Positions 36,802 to 45,800 of a stretch of 64,000 nucleotides of DNA are shown here, piece by piece; the first letter of the stretch is position 1; each line of letters starts with the position of its first letter. The DNA comes from Neoroseomonas alkaliterrae. GTDB taxonomy: Bacteria; Pseudomonadota; Alphaproteobacteria; Acetobacterales; Acetobacteraceae. The stretch covers positions 62,001-126,000 of the forward strand of contig NZ_JACIJE010000004.1 in NCBI RefSeq assembly GCF_014199195.1. The letters run 5' to 3'. The notes beneath the pieces were generated by a model. The model was not told where the DNA came from, did no database searches, and worked only from the letters and a program-made list of their open reading frames with translations. The translations under genes and the position numbers were made by a program.

Positions 36802-38082
36802 CTAGTGGCTCACCCCGCCGAAGGCCCAGTTCAGCAGCGCGAACAGCACCCCGCCGACAAGGAAGCCGACCAGCGTCCCGTTCACCCGGACATACTGGAG
36901 GTCGCGGCCGACCCTCAGTTCGATCTTCTCCGCCACCGTCTGCGCGTCCCAGTTCGCCACCACCCCGGCGATGAAGTCCGAGAGCTGGGATTGCGCGCTG
37001 GGCAGCAGGGTGATCAGCACGCCCTCGGCCGCGCGGTTGAGGCGTTCGCGCGCCGCCTCGTCCTCGGCCAGCAGCCTGCCCGCATTGGCGAAGAGGCCGG
37101 CGAGCAGCGCCACGGTGCGGCCATCCGGCCGCGCGGCATCGGCGACGAGGGCGGCGCGCAGCCTGCCCCAGACATCCATCAGCCAGGCGGCGACGGAAGG
37201 GTGGGAGAGCGCCTCGCGCAGCACCCGCCCGATCGCCGCGGCGCGCTCGGGGTCGGTCTCCAGCCGGTCTATCTCCTGCGCGAGCCAGGCGGCGAAGGCG
37301 GCGCGGAGTTCGGAATCCTCCGGCTCGACCTTCTCGAGCTCGGTGTTGATCGCGTGCAGGATGCGCTTGGCGACGGTCGCGCCGGCGAGCCAGCCCAGCA
37401 CCGCGCCGCCCTCGGCGCGGACGCGGGCCTCGATCGCCTCGCGCAGCCGGTCCTCGCGGGCGGCGAGGAGGATCTTGAGCTGCCCGACGGCGAGGGAGAA
37501 TACCTCCTGGTGGCGGCCGGAGGTGACGAAGGCGCGCAGCACGCGCGCGACCAGCCGCGCCCCGGCGGGGCCGGAGACGATGCGCGGCAGCAGCCGCACC
37601 AGGAAGCGCCGCGCCCGCCCGTCCTCCAGGCTCGCGACGAGGCGCGGCATGGAGCCGGCGAGCGCCAGCGCCGCCGGCCGCGCGGCCGCCGGGTCGGCAA
37701 GGAACTTCTGCAGGATGCGCGCGAGGTCGAGCCGGCCGATGACGCGCCGCACCTCGGCCTCGGTGAAGACATGGGAGGAGACGAAGCGTCCGAGGGCGCG
37801 GCCGAGGCGCTCCTTCTGGTTCGGCACGATGGCGGTGTGCGGGATGGGCAGTCCGAGCGGGCGGCGGAACAGCGCCGTGACGGCGAACCAGTCGGCGATG
37901 CCGCCCACCACGCCGGCCTTGGCGCTCGCCTGGAGCATGTCGGTCCAGTAGCCGGGCGGCATGTGGTAGGTGCCGACCAGCAGCCCTGTCATGCCGACGA
38001 GCAGGCCCGTGGCGAAGGCCCGGTGCCGGGCGAGGCTGCGGCGGAGATCGGCATCGGGGTCGGGCGGGAGGCTGGGTTGCAT
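36802..38082 (-). CDS. DUF445 family membrane protein
   Basis: The 426-residue product matches the DUF445 family. It has an N-terminal hydrophobic segment (residues 22-42, FATGLLVGMTGLLVGTYHM), then GVVGGIADWFAVTALFRRPLGLPIPHTAIVPNQKERLG, the most conserved stretch of the family (about 58-95). A long helical middle region and a C-terminal membrane anchor (LVGFLVGGVLFALLNWAFGG) follow. Function is unknown; members are thought to be inner-membrane proteins with a large periplasmic or cytoplasmic helical part. Confidence 0.9.
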   Translation of the reverse strand: MQPSLPPDPDADLRRSLARHRAFATGLLVGMTGLLVGTYHMPPGYWTDMLQASAKAGVVGGIADWFAVTALFRRPLGLPIPHTAIVPNQKERLGRALGRFVSSHVFTEAEVRRVIGRLDLARILQKFLADPAAARPAALALAGSMPRLVASLEDGRARRFLVRLLPRIVSGPAGARLVARVLRAFVTSGRHQEVFSLAVGQLKILLAAREDRLREAIEARVRAEGGAVLGWLAGATVAKRILHAINTELEKVEPEDSELRAAFAAWLAQEIDRLETDPERAAAIGRVLREALSHPSVAAWLMDVWGRLRAALVADAARPDGRTVALLAGLFANAGRLLAEDEAARERLNRAAEGVLITLLPSAQSQLSDFIAGVVANWDAQTVAEKIELRVGRDLQYVRVNGTLVGFLVGGVLFALLNWAFGGVSH

Positions 38083-38130
38083 CGCGCGCCGAGATAGGCC
38101 GCCGCGACGGCCTTGCCCAGAAGGGGGCGT

Positions 38131-38147
38131 ATGTTACATCATAACCC
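38131..38147 (+). promoter_or_regulatory. Zur-like operator upstream of the zinc-transport genes
   Basis: GTTA-CATCA-TAAC at 38133-38145 is a 13-base palindrome that differs at two positions from the alphaproteobacterial Zur core GTTATATTATAAC. It sits immediately before the leader ORF start at 38149 and the znuC/znuB genes. Bound Zur would block transcription when zinc is plentiful. No zur gene is in the window. Confidence 0.65.
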
Positions 38148-38148
38148 T

Positions 38149-38268
38149 ATGCTTTCCCGATTGACCGACCCGCTCGCGCTCGCCTCCGGCGCGGCCTCCC
38201 GCCTGATGCTGGCGGGCGCCGTGGCTCTGGTGCTGTGGGGCGCGGTGGCCTGGGCGATGGCGGCATGA
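38149..38268 (+). CDS. 39-codon leader ORF, hydrophobic micropeptide upstream of znuC
   Basis: The frame runs from ATG 38149 to TGA 38268 and encodes MLSRLTDPLALASGAASR followed by one hydrophobic span (LMLAGAVALVLWGAVAWAMAA), that is, a single-pass membrane peptide. Its stop overlaps the znuC ATG as ATGA, the same coupling used by the genes around it. No ribosome site lies within 15 bases upstream, and the Zur-like operator ends three bases before the ATG, so the message would be leaderless or nearly so. It could be a real small protein or a translational lead-in for znuC. Confidence 0.5.
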   Translation: MLSRLTDPLALASGAASRLMLAGAVALVLWGAVAWAMAA

Positions 38269-39014
38269 GCGCGCGGCGCAAACCGGCCGCGCTGCGGCTC
38301 GAGAACCTGACGCTGACCCATGGGCGGCACCCGGCGGTGCACCACCTTTCGGGCTGCTTCGCGCCGGGCAGCCTGACGGCGATCGTCGGGCCGAACGGGG
38401 CGGGCAAGACGACGCTGCTGCGCGGCCTTGCCGGGCTGCACCGGCCGGAGGGCGGGCGGGTGAGCCTGCAGGGCGAGGCGCGCATCGCGCTGCTGCCGCA
38501 GATGGCGAGCCTCGACCGGGCCTTCCCGATCGCCTGCCTCGATGTGGTGATGCAGGGGCTGTGGGCGCGCAGCGGCGCCTTCCGCGAGATCCGCGCCGAG
38601 GACCGTGCGCGGGCGGTGCAGGCGCTGGCGGCGGTGGGCCTTGGCGGCTTCGAGCGGCGGCCGGTGGGATCGCTCTCGGCGGGTCAGACGCAGCGGCTGC
38701 TGTTCGCGCGGCTTCTGGTGCAGGATGCCGACATCCTGCTGCTCGACGAGCCCTTCAACGCGGTGGATGCGAAGACCTCGGCCGACCTGCTGCGCCTGGT
38801 GCGCGACTGGCACGGTGAGGGGCGGACGGTGGTCGCGGTGCTGCACGACCTCGACCTCGTGGCGCGGGAGTTCCCCGAGACGCTGCTGCTCGCGCGCGAC
38901 CCGATCGCCTGGGGGCCGACCGCCGAGGCGCTGAGCGCGGCCAACCGCCTGAAGGCGCGGATGATGGCGGAGGCCTGGGCGGACGAGGCGGGGCGCTGCC
39001 AGCGGGCGGCGTGA
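38265..39014 (+). CDS. znuC: Zinc ABC transporter, ATP-binding protein ZnuC
   Basis: A 249-residue ATPase of the metal-ABC family. Walker A is GPNGAGKTTLLRGL near residue 45, the signature reads GSLSAGQTQRLLFARLL near residue 138, and Walker B is DILLLDEPFNAVD near residue 160, with the H-loop in VVAVLHDLDLV. The signature LSAGQ is normal for this family. It is preceded by a Zur-like operator and a leader ORF and followed by a znuB-type permease after a 169-base spacer. Zinc is inferred from the operator; manganese is the alternative. Confidence 0.88.
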   Translation: MSARRKPAALRLENLTLTHGRHPAVHHLSGCFAPGSLTAIVGPNGAGKTTLLRGLAGLHRPEGGRVSLQGEARIALLPQMASLDRAFPIACLDVVMQGLWARSGAFREIRAEDRARAVQALAAVGLGGFERRPVGSLSAGQTQRLLFARLLVQDADILLLDEPFNAVDAKTSADLLRLVRDWHGEGRTVVAVLHDLDLVAREFPETLLLARDPIAWGPTAEALSAANRLKARMMAEAWADEAGRCQRAA

Positions 39015-39116
39015 GCGCGGGCGCGGCCCATCGCGCCCGGCGGCGCCATCCGTCGGCGAACCGGCGCCTTCCCGTGCTCCGGCCCGCCCGCGTCCCGGTT
39101 TTCCCGGTATCGGTTT

Positions 39117-39138
39117 CCAAAGGCCTTTCGGGCTTTGG
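39117..39138 (+). terminator. First hairpin in the znuC-znuB spacer
   Basis: Arms CCAAAGGCC and GGGCTTTGG pair at eight of nine positions around loop TTTC. It precedes a stronger hairpin by 11 bases. The two could reduce read-through into znuB or mark an RNA-processing site. Confidence 0.35.
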
Positions 39139-39149
39139 TGGGGAGAGGT

Positions 39150-39176
39150 CCGGAGAGGGGCAAGGCCCCTCTCCGG
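39150..39176 (+). terminator. Strong 12-bp hairpin directly before znuB
   Basis: Arms CCGGAGAGGGGC and GCCCCTCTCCGG match perfectly around a three-base loop (AAG). It ends only seven bases before the znuB ATG, where a ribosome site would normally lie, so it may restrict znuB translation or act as a terminator/attenuator. Related G/A-rich hairpins occur at 51345 and 59999. Confidence 0.5.
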
Positions 39177-39183
39177 GTGCGCC

Positions 39184-40053
39184 ATGCACGACCTGCTGAT
39201 CGCCCCATTCACCGAGTTCGGCTTCCTGCGCCGTGCGCTGGTGGGTTGCCTCGCGCTCTCGGTCAGCGCGCCGGTGCTCGGCGTCTTCCTCGTGCTGCGG
39301 CGGATGAGCCTGACGGCGGATGTGCTGGCCCATGGCGCGCTGCCCGGCGTGGCGCTGGGTTTCCTGATCGCCGGCATGGCGGCGCCGGCGCTGTGGCTGG
39401 GCGGGCTCGTGGCGGGGCTGGTGGTGGCGGTCGGCGCGGGCGCGCTCTCGCGCGCGACGGGCGGGCGGGAGGATGCGACGCTCGCCGCACTCTACCTGGT
39501 CGCGCTGGGGCTCGGGGTCGCGATGATCTCGATGGGCGGTGGCGGCGCGTTGGACCTGACGCACATCCTGTTCGGCAGCGTGCTCGGGGTGGATGACGCG
39601 GCGCTGCTGCTGATGGCCTCGGTGGCGACGCTGAGCCTCGTGGTGCTGGCCTTCGCCTGGCGGCCGCTGGTGCTGGAGTGCTTCGACCCCTCCTTCGCGG
39701 CCGCCGCGGGGGCGCGGGGCGGGCTGTGGCACCTCGTGTTCCAGGGCCTCGTCGTGCTGAACGTGCTCTCCGCCTTCCAGGCGCTGGGCACGCTGATGGC
39801 GGTGGGGCTGATGATGCTGCCGGCGATCGCGGCGCGGCACTGGGCGCGGGAGGTGGGCGGCATGGCCTATGCCGCGGTGGGGATCGCGCTGCTGGCCTCG
39901 GTCAGCGGCATCCTGTTCTCGTATCACCTCGACGTGCCGACGGGGCCGGCGATCGTGCTGATCGCGGGCGCGGCCTGGGCGGCCTCGGTGCTGGTGGGGC
40001 CGGTGGACGGGCTGCTGCCGCGGCTGTTGCGCCGGCGGCATCTGGCCGGATAG
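39184..40053 (+). CDS. znuB: Zinc ABC transporter, permease ZnuB
   Basis: The 289-residue protein has eight or nine hydrophobic segments and the ABC-3 permease pattern: GFLRRALVGCLALSVSAPVLGVFLVLRRMSL near the start, ADVLAHGALPGVALGFL, then GTLMAVGLMMLPAIAARHWAR near residue 200, the conserved cytoplasmic-loop region for ATPase contact. It would carry zinc across the inner membrane with ZnuC. The periplasmic receptor ZnuA is not encoded nearby. The last residues (LLRRRHLAG) are cytoplasmic. Confidence 0.88.
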   Translation: MHDLLIAPFTEFGFLRRALVGCLALSVSAPVLGVFLVLRRMSLTADVLAHGALPGVALGFLIAGMAAPALWLGGLVAGLVVAVGAGALSRATGGREDATLAALYLVALGLGVAMISMGGGGALDLTHILFGSVLGVDDAALLLMASVATLSLVVLAFAWRPLVLECFDPSFAAAAGARGGLWHLVFQGLVVLNVLSAFQALGTLMAVGLMMLPAIAARHWAREVGGMAYAAVGIALLASVSGILFSYHLDVPTGPAIVLIAGAAWAASVLVGPVDGLLPRLLRRRHLAG

Positions 40054-40104
40054 GCGCGGGCGTTCCATCCTTCGCGGCGACAACGACACCGGAGGACGTC
40101 CCTG

Positions 40105-41259
40105 ATGGGATCGCTGCTGTTCTCGCCGCTCGCGCTGCGTGGCCTGACCATCCCCAACCGGGCGGTGGTGCCGCCGCTCTGCCAGTATTCCGCGCAGGAG
40201 GGCATGGCGAACGACTGGCACTTGGTCCAGCTCGGCCGCTTCGCGGTGGGCGGCTTCGGGCTGGTCTTCACCGAGGTTGTCTCGGTGCTGCGGGACGGGC
40301 GCATCACCCATGGCGACCTCGGCCTGTGGTCCGATGAGCACATCGCGCCGCTCAGGCGCATCGCGGATTTCATCCGGGCGCAGGGCGCGGTGCCGGCGAT
40401 GCAGCTCGGCCATGCCGGGCGGAAGGGCTCTATGCAGCGGCCCTGGGAAGGCAACGGCCCGCTCGGCCCCGAGCAGTTCGCCAAGGGGGAGGGGACCTGG
40501 GACATCGTCTCGGCGGTGGCGAAGCCGCTGGCCGAGGGGCACCTGACGCCCGCCGCGCTCGATGCGGCGGGAATGGCGCGCATCCGCGACGCCTTCGCCT
40601 CAGCCGCGCGGCGCGCGCGGGCGGCGGGCTACGAGGCGATCGAGGTGCATTGCGCGCATGGCTACCTGCTGCACCAGTTCCTCTCGCCCATCTCGAACAC
40701 GCGCAATGACGGCTTCGGGGGCGATCTCGCGGGGCGGATGCGCTTCCCGCTCGATGTCATCCGCGCGGTGCGCGAGGCCTGGCCGGAGGACCGGCCGGTC
40801 TTCGTGCGCATCTCGGCGGTGGACGGGATGGAGGGCGGCTGGACGATGGAGGACAGCCTCGCCTTCGCGGCCGCGATGAAGCCGCTCGGGGTGGATGTGG
40901 TGGACTGCTCCTCGGGCGGGATCGGCGGCTCGGCCACGGGCAGCAAGCGGGTGCCACGCGGCTACGGCTTCCAGGTGCCCTATGCGGCGCAGATCCGGCG
41001 GGAGGTGGGGCTCGCGACCATGGCGGTGGGGCTCATCATCGGCCCCCACCAGGCCGAGGCGGTGCTCGCCGAGGGGGAGGCCGACCTGATCGCCGTCGGG
41101 CGCGAGGCGATGGCCAACCCGAACTGGGCGCTGATGGCCCGCGGCGTGCTGGAGCCCGGCAGCACCGAGGATGTCTATGCCTGCTGGCCGCCGCAGCATG
41201 GCTGGTGGCTCGAGAAGCGGGCGGCGGTGATGCAGGCGCTCGGCACCCCGCCGGATTGA
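40105..41259 (+). CDS. Old-yellow-enzyme family NADH:flavin oxidoreductase (YqjM-like)
   Basis: A 384-residue FMN-dependent ene-reductase family protein. It has the class III (YqjM-type) cysteine near the flavin, PPLCQYSA (Cys near residue 26), GHAGRKGS near residue 107, the substrate-binding histidine pair in VHCAHGYLLHQFLSPISN (about 177-194) followed by RNDGFGGDLAGRMRFP, and a late GLIIGPHQAEAVL / AVGREAMANPNW. These enzymes reduce activated C=C bonds using NAD(P)H. The physiological substrate is unknown. It lies 51 bases after znuB but is probably independent. Confidence 0.93.
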   Translation: MGSLLFSPLALRGLTIPNRAVVPPLCQYSAQEGMANDWHLVQLGRFAVGGFGLVFTEVVSVLRDGRITHGDLGLWSDEHIAPLRRIADFIRAQGAVPAMQLGHAGRKGSMQRPWEGNGPLGPEQFAKGEGTWDIVSAVAKPLAEGHLTPAALDAAGMARIRDAFASAARRARAAGYEAIEVHCAHGYLLHQFLSPISNTRNDGFGGDLAGRMRFPLDVIRAVREAWPEDRPVFVRISAVDGMEGGWTMEDSLAFAAAMKPLGVDVVDCSSGGIGGSATGSKRVPRGYGFQVPYAAQIRREVGLATMAVGLIIGPHQAEAVLAEGEADLIAVGREAMANPNWALMARGVLEPGSTEDVYACWPPQHGWWLEKRAAVMQALGTPPD

Positions 41260-41325
41260 TTCGCGTCAAGGCGGCGGGGCGCCGCCGGGGCGAGGCTCCG
41301 CCCCACACATCGGGGGGAGGCTCGC

Positions 41326-42825
41326 ATGACGGCGCCGGCAGCGGATGGCGGGAACGGGGCGCGGCGCTGGGTCGGCCTCGGCCTCGCGGTCATGGTGCTG
41401 GCGGCGGTGGTGCTGGCCCCGCCCATCGCGGGCCTGCCGGTGGCGGGGCAGCGCGCGATCGGCATCCTGCTTTTCGCGGTGGTGCTGTGGGTGAGCGAGG
41501 CGGTGGACCTGACCGTCTCGGCCTTCCTGATCGCGGTGCTGATCATCCTGCTGGTGGGCACGGCGCCCGACCCGCAGAACGCCCAGCGCATGCTCGGCAT
41601 CGCCCGGGCGCGGGACTGGGCGATCGCGGGCTTCGCCAACAATGCGGTGGCGCTGGTGGGTGCGGCGCTGGTCTTCGCGACGGCGGTGACGGCGACGGGG
41701 CTCGACCGGCGCATCGCGCTCTCGACCCTTTCGCGCGTCGGCACGCGGCCGCAGGGCATCTTCGCGGGCACGCTGGCGGTCGGCGTGCTGCTCGCCTTCC
41801 TGGTGCCCTCGGCCACCGCGCGCGTCTCGGCGGTGGTGCCGATCGTGCTCGGCATCATCGCCGCCTTCGGCATGCAGCGGGATTCGCGGCTGGCGGCGCT
41901 GCTGATGATCGGCTCGGCGCAGGTCTGCTCGGTGATGAATGTCGGCATCCTGACCGCGGCGGCGCAGAACGCGACGGCGCTCGGGCTGATCGGGCGGGCG
42001 GTGCCGGGGGCGACGATCACCTGGCTCGACTGGTTCATCGCCGCCGCGCCCTTCTGGATCGTGATGGTGCCGCTGGTCTACCTGATCCTGTGGCGCTTCC
42101 ACCGGCCGGAGGAGACGGTCGGCGCGGGCGGGGCGGCGGCCGTGGCGGAGCAGCGCGCGGCCCTCGGCCCGATGAGCGGGGCGGAGAAGCGCACGCTGCT
42201 CGCGGGGCTCGTGCTGCTTGGCTTCTGGGCGACGGAGGGGCGGCTGCATCCGCTCGACACCGCCTCCTCCACCATCATCGCCGTGACGGTGCTGCTGCTG
42301 CCGCGCATCGGGGTGATGACGTGGAAGCAGGCGCAGGCCGCGGTGCCCTGGGGCACGCTGATCCTGTTCGCGGTGGGCATCGCGCTCGGCACCGTGCTGG
42401 TGCAGACGCGCGGGGCGGCATGGATGGCGAACCAGATCGTGGACGGCTTCGCGCTGCGCGAGGCGACGCCCTTCATCGTCGTCGCCGTGATGGCGGCCTT
42501 CCTGATCGTGGTGCATCTCGGCTTCGCCTCGGCGACCGCGCTGGCGGCGGCCTTCATCCCGATCGTGATCTCGGTGCTGCAGGAAGTGGCGCGCGCGGGG
42601 GTGCCGGTGAACGTGGTCGGGCTGACCATGGTGCTGCAGTTCACCGTCTCCTTCGGCTTCATGCTGGTGGTGAACGCGCCGCAGAACATGGTGGCCTACG
42701 GCACCGGCACCTTCGCGGCGCGGGATTTCACGCGCTCGGGCATCGTCATCACCATCGCGGGCTACCTGCTGGTGCTGCTGCTGACGCTGACCTGGTGGGA
42801 CTGGCTGGGCTATGTGCGGGGGTAG
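41326..42825 (+). CDS. SLC13/DASS family anion transporter
   Basis: A 499-residue integral membrane protein with 11-12 hydrophobic segments. It follows the DASS two-repeat plan: GILLFAVVLWVSEAVDLTVSAF near residues 45-70, FANNAVALVGAALVFATAV, a first SNT-like region LVPSATARVSAVVPI, and in the second half VHLGFASATALAAAFIPI and VNAPQNMVAYGTG. Relatives carry dicarboxylates, tricarboxylates or sulfate with sodium. The substrate here is not predictable. A GGGGAGG ribosome site precedes the ATG. Confidence 0.88.
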   Translation: MTAPAADGGNGARRWVGLGLAVMVLAAVVLAPPIAGLPVAGQRAIGILLFAVVLWVSEAVDLTVSAFLIAVLIILLVGTAPDPQNAQRMLGIARARDWAIAGFANNAVALVGAALVFATAVTATGLDRRIALSTLSRVGTRPQGIFAGTLAVGVLLAFLVPSATARVSAVVPIVLGIIAAFGMQRDSRLAALLMIGSAQVCSVMNVGILTAAAQNATALGLIGRAVPGATITWLDWFIAAAPFWIVMVPLVYLILWRFHRPEETVGAGGAAAVAEQRAALGPMSGAEKRTLLAGLVLLGFWATEGRLHPLDTASSTIIAVTVLLLPRIGVMTWKQAQAAVPWGTLILFAVGIALGTVLVQTRGAAWMANQIVDGFALREATPFIVVAVMAAFLIVVHLGFASATALAAAFIPIVISVLQEVARAGVPVNVVGLTMVLQFTVSFGFMLVVNAPQNMVAYGTGTFAARDFTRSGIVITIAGYLLVLLLTLTWWDWLGYVRG

Positions 42826-42837
42826 GGGGCGGGTCGG

Positions 42838-45800
42838 TCAGTATTCCCACTCGAAGGACAGCCCGACCCTGTCCCCCCCGGCGCTGTTGCCGCCCGTCTC
42901 GGCCTCGATGCGCACGCGCGGCAGCACGTCGATCTGCACGCCGATGCGCGGCGGGCCGCCCTCGCTCGACTGGCGCAGGCCGAGATAGACGCCGTCCGCC
43001 ACGTAGCGGCCGGTCTCGAGCGTCGCACCCTGGCCGCGCCCGCCGTCGCGGCGCTGCTCCTCGCCCACCGCGAGGCGGTCGAGCGCCAGCGTGCGGCGGA
43101 TGCGGTCGAGGATGCCGCCCGCGCCCGGCGTCTCGATTCCCGCCGCGCCGGCCAGCACCTGCGCGAGCTGGGCGAGCTGGAAGGGCGAGAGCTCGCTCGC
43201 GCGCCGGTCGAACAGCAGCCGCGCCAGGATCTCGTCCTGCGGCAGCTCCGGCGTGGAGGAGAAGGCGATGCGCGGGTCGTTCGCGGGCCCCGTGACGGTG
43301 ACATTCGCCGTCACCTCCCGCGCGCGGGAGGAGGCGAGGAAGTCGAGCCCCGGCACCAGCGTGCCGGCGTCGAAGGCGATGCTCCCGCGGCGGAAGGCGA
43401 TGCGGCGGTCGAACACCGAGATCTCCCCCCGGCGCAGTTGCAGCCCGCCCGTCGCCTGGGGCGCTGCGATGGTCCCGCCGATGCCGATGGTCCCGCCGAA
43501 CTCGGCGTCGATCCCACGCCCGCGCACGAAGACGGCGCGCGGCGCGGCGATCTCGACCTCGAGCGCGATGTCCGGCATGGCGGCGGGCGCGCCGGCCGGC
43601 GCGGGCGGCGCGAGCGGCGGCGTGCCGGGCGGCCGCGCGCCGCGCTCGCGCACGCCCTCGAGCCGCTGGACCGACGGCGGCAGGCGCTCCGGCACGGTGA
43701 TGTCGAGCCGGCCGACCGCTATGCGCCCGGCAAGGCGCGCCTGCTCCGCGAGCCGGCCGGTCAGGCGCAGATCGGCATCGAAGACGCCGGTGGCGAGGTC
43801 CGAGCGCATCGGGCGGGCGTTGCGCGCGCCGAGCGTGATCTCGGCCGGGATCCCCGGCGCGGCGGGGGAGAGGAAGCCGCCCGCCGTGATGGCGCCCCCG
43901 CCGGGCGTCCGTGCCTCGAAGCGCTCGATGGTCACGCGGTCGCCCTCCCCGCGCAGGCTCGCCGTGATGGCGGTGAGGGTGATGCCCTGCGCGAGGTCGC
44001 GGAAACTGCCATCGGCCAGGGTGAGCCTGCCGCCGAGGCGCGGCGCGCCGAGCGTGCCCGTGGCCTCGGCCTGCAGGCTCGCCCGCCCGGTCACGCGCTG
44101 CGCCCCGGCGGCGAGCAGCGGCCCGGCGAGCGCGGCGAGGTCGGCATTGGCATCGAGCCGCGCCGCGAGCGGGGCGGATGCTGCTAAGCCGTCGGGCAGG
44201 CGCAGCGTGCCATTGGCGCGCAGGGCGGTGCCGGCGGCGGCCTCCAGCCGCAGATCGGCGGCTGCCGCCCCGGCCGTGCCCTCGACCGTCACGCGCGCCG
44301 GCGGCAGGCCGCGCGCCGCCTCGTCCAGCAGCCGCAGCCCGGTGGCATCCAGGCGGAAGCGTGCGGCGGGGTCGGCGACCGCGCCGGTGATGCGCGCCTC
44401 GGCCGCGATCATGCCCTCCGCGCGCAGATCGGGCGCGGCGAGGGCGGTGATGGCGGCGAGCGGCAGGGCGGCGAGGCTCGCGCGGATATCGGCGCTCTCC
44501 GGCCCCCAGCGGCCTTCGGCGCGCAGCGTGCCGCCGCGGCTCGCCGTCAGCGCGATGCCGGCGAGTGCGATGGCGCCGTCGGCACCGATCGTCACCCGCG
44601 CGGGGGCGGCGAGGCGCAGGCTGTCCGCGCCCCGGCGCAGCAGCAGGTCCGGGATCTCGATGCGCCGCGCCCCCTCCTCCTCGGCCATGCTCGCGCGCGT
44701 GGTCAGGCGCGCATCCATCGCGCGGGCCTCGAGTTCCGCCTCCAGCGCCGCGAGCGTGCCGCGCGCGGCAAGGCGCCCGCCCAAGGGGGTGCCGCCGGCG
44801 CTCGCGGCGGGGATGTCGAGAGAGAGGTCGAAACCCTGGACGCCGCCCGGCGCATCGAGCCTGCCGCGCAGCGCGAGGCGGCCGGTGAGCGGCGTGCCGG
44901 CGAGCGCCGAGAAGGGGGCGAGGTCGTCGGCGGCGAGCGCGACCTCGCCGGCGAAGGTCGCCGCCCCGGGGTCCAGGAGGCCGCTCGCCTCCAGCCGCGC
45001 CGGGCCGAAGGCGGCATCGAGGCGCCGGATGCGCAGGCGCTCGCCCTCGGGCTCGCCGTCGAGGTCGAGGTGGAGGTCGAGCCCGGCATAGCGCGCCGCG
45101 ATGCGCCCCTCGGCGCGCGGGGCGGAGAAGGGGGTGGCGAGGCTGAGCCGAGCCTCGGGCGCTTCGAGCACCTGGCCGTCGCGCTCGATGCGCTCGCCGC
45201 GGGCGATGAGGTCGAGGCTCGGGTCGGCGCGCGGGCCGCTGGCGCGGAGTTCGGCGCGCAGCCCGCCGGCGAGGCCCGGCACCAGCGCGGCGAGGTCGGC
45301 GATCTCGGCGGTGAGTGTCGCGTCGAGCCTCTCGCCGACATCGCCCGCGGCCTCGGCGCGCAGCCCGGCGCCTTCGAGGCTCAGCGCCTCGATGCGGTCC
45401 GGCAGGGCGGCGCGCAGGCGCAGGCGCGGCGTGGCGCCGAGGGCGGCGAGGATCGCCGGGGTGTCGCTGCCGAAGCCGGTGGCGGCGAGGTCGAGGCCGA
45501 GGCGCGGCGCGGCCATCGGCCCCTCGACGCGGGCCTCGAGGCGCAGTCCCTCCCACCGCGCCGCGGGCGGCAGCAGCGCGCCGAGCGGCGTGCTGGGGCC
45601 GAGCTCGGCCTGCAGCGTGAGGTCGAGCGTCTCCTCGGCCAGCGCCGCCCCGCCATGCGCCGAGAGGCTGCCGAGCGGCGCGCGCACCACGAGCCGGCGC
45701 AGCGCCAATCGCTGCCCGGCGTCGAGCGCGGCGTCGAGGCCGATCTCGGCCGGCATGGCGGCGGCGCGGAGGTCCTCGGGCAGCAGGGGGGCGGCGGCGA

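Noticed and set aside
41287-41304. Terminator hairpin between the OYE-family and SLC13-type genes
   Set aside because: Only a 6-bp GGGGCG/CGCCCC stem with a six-base loop; too weak in this base composition to list as a feature.
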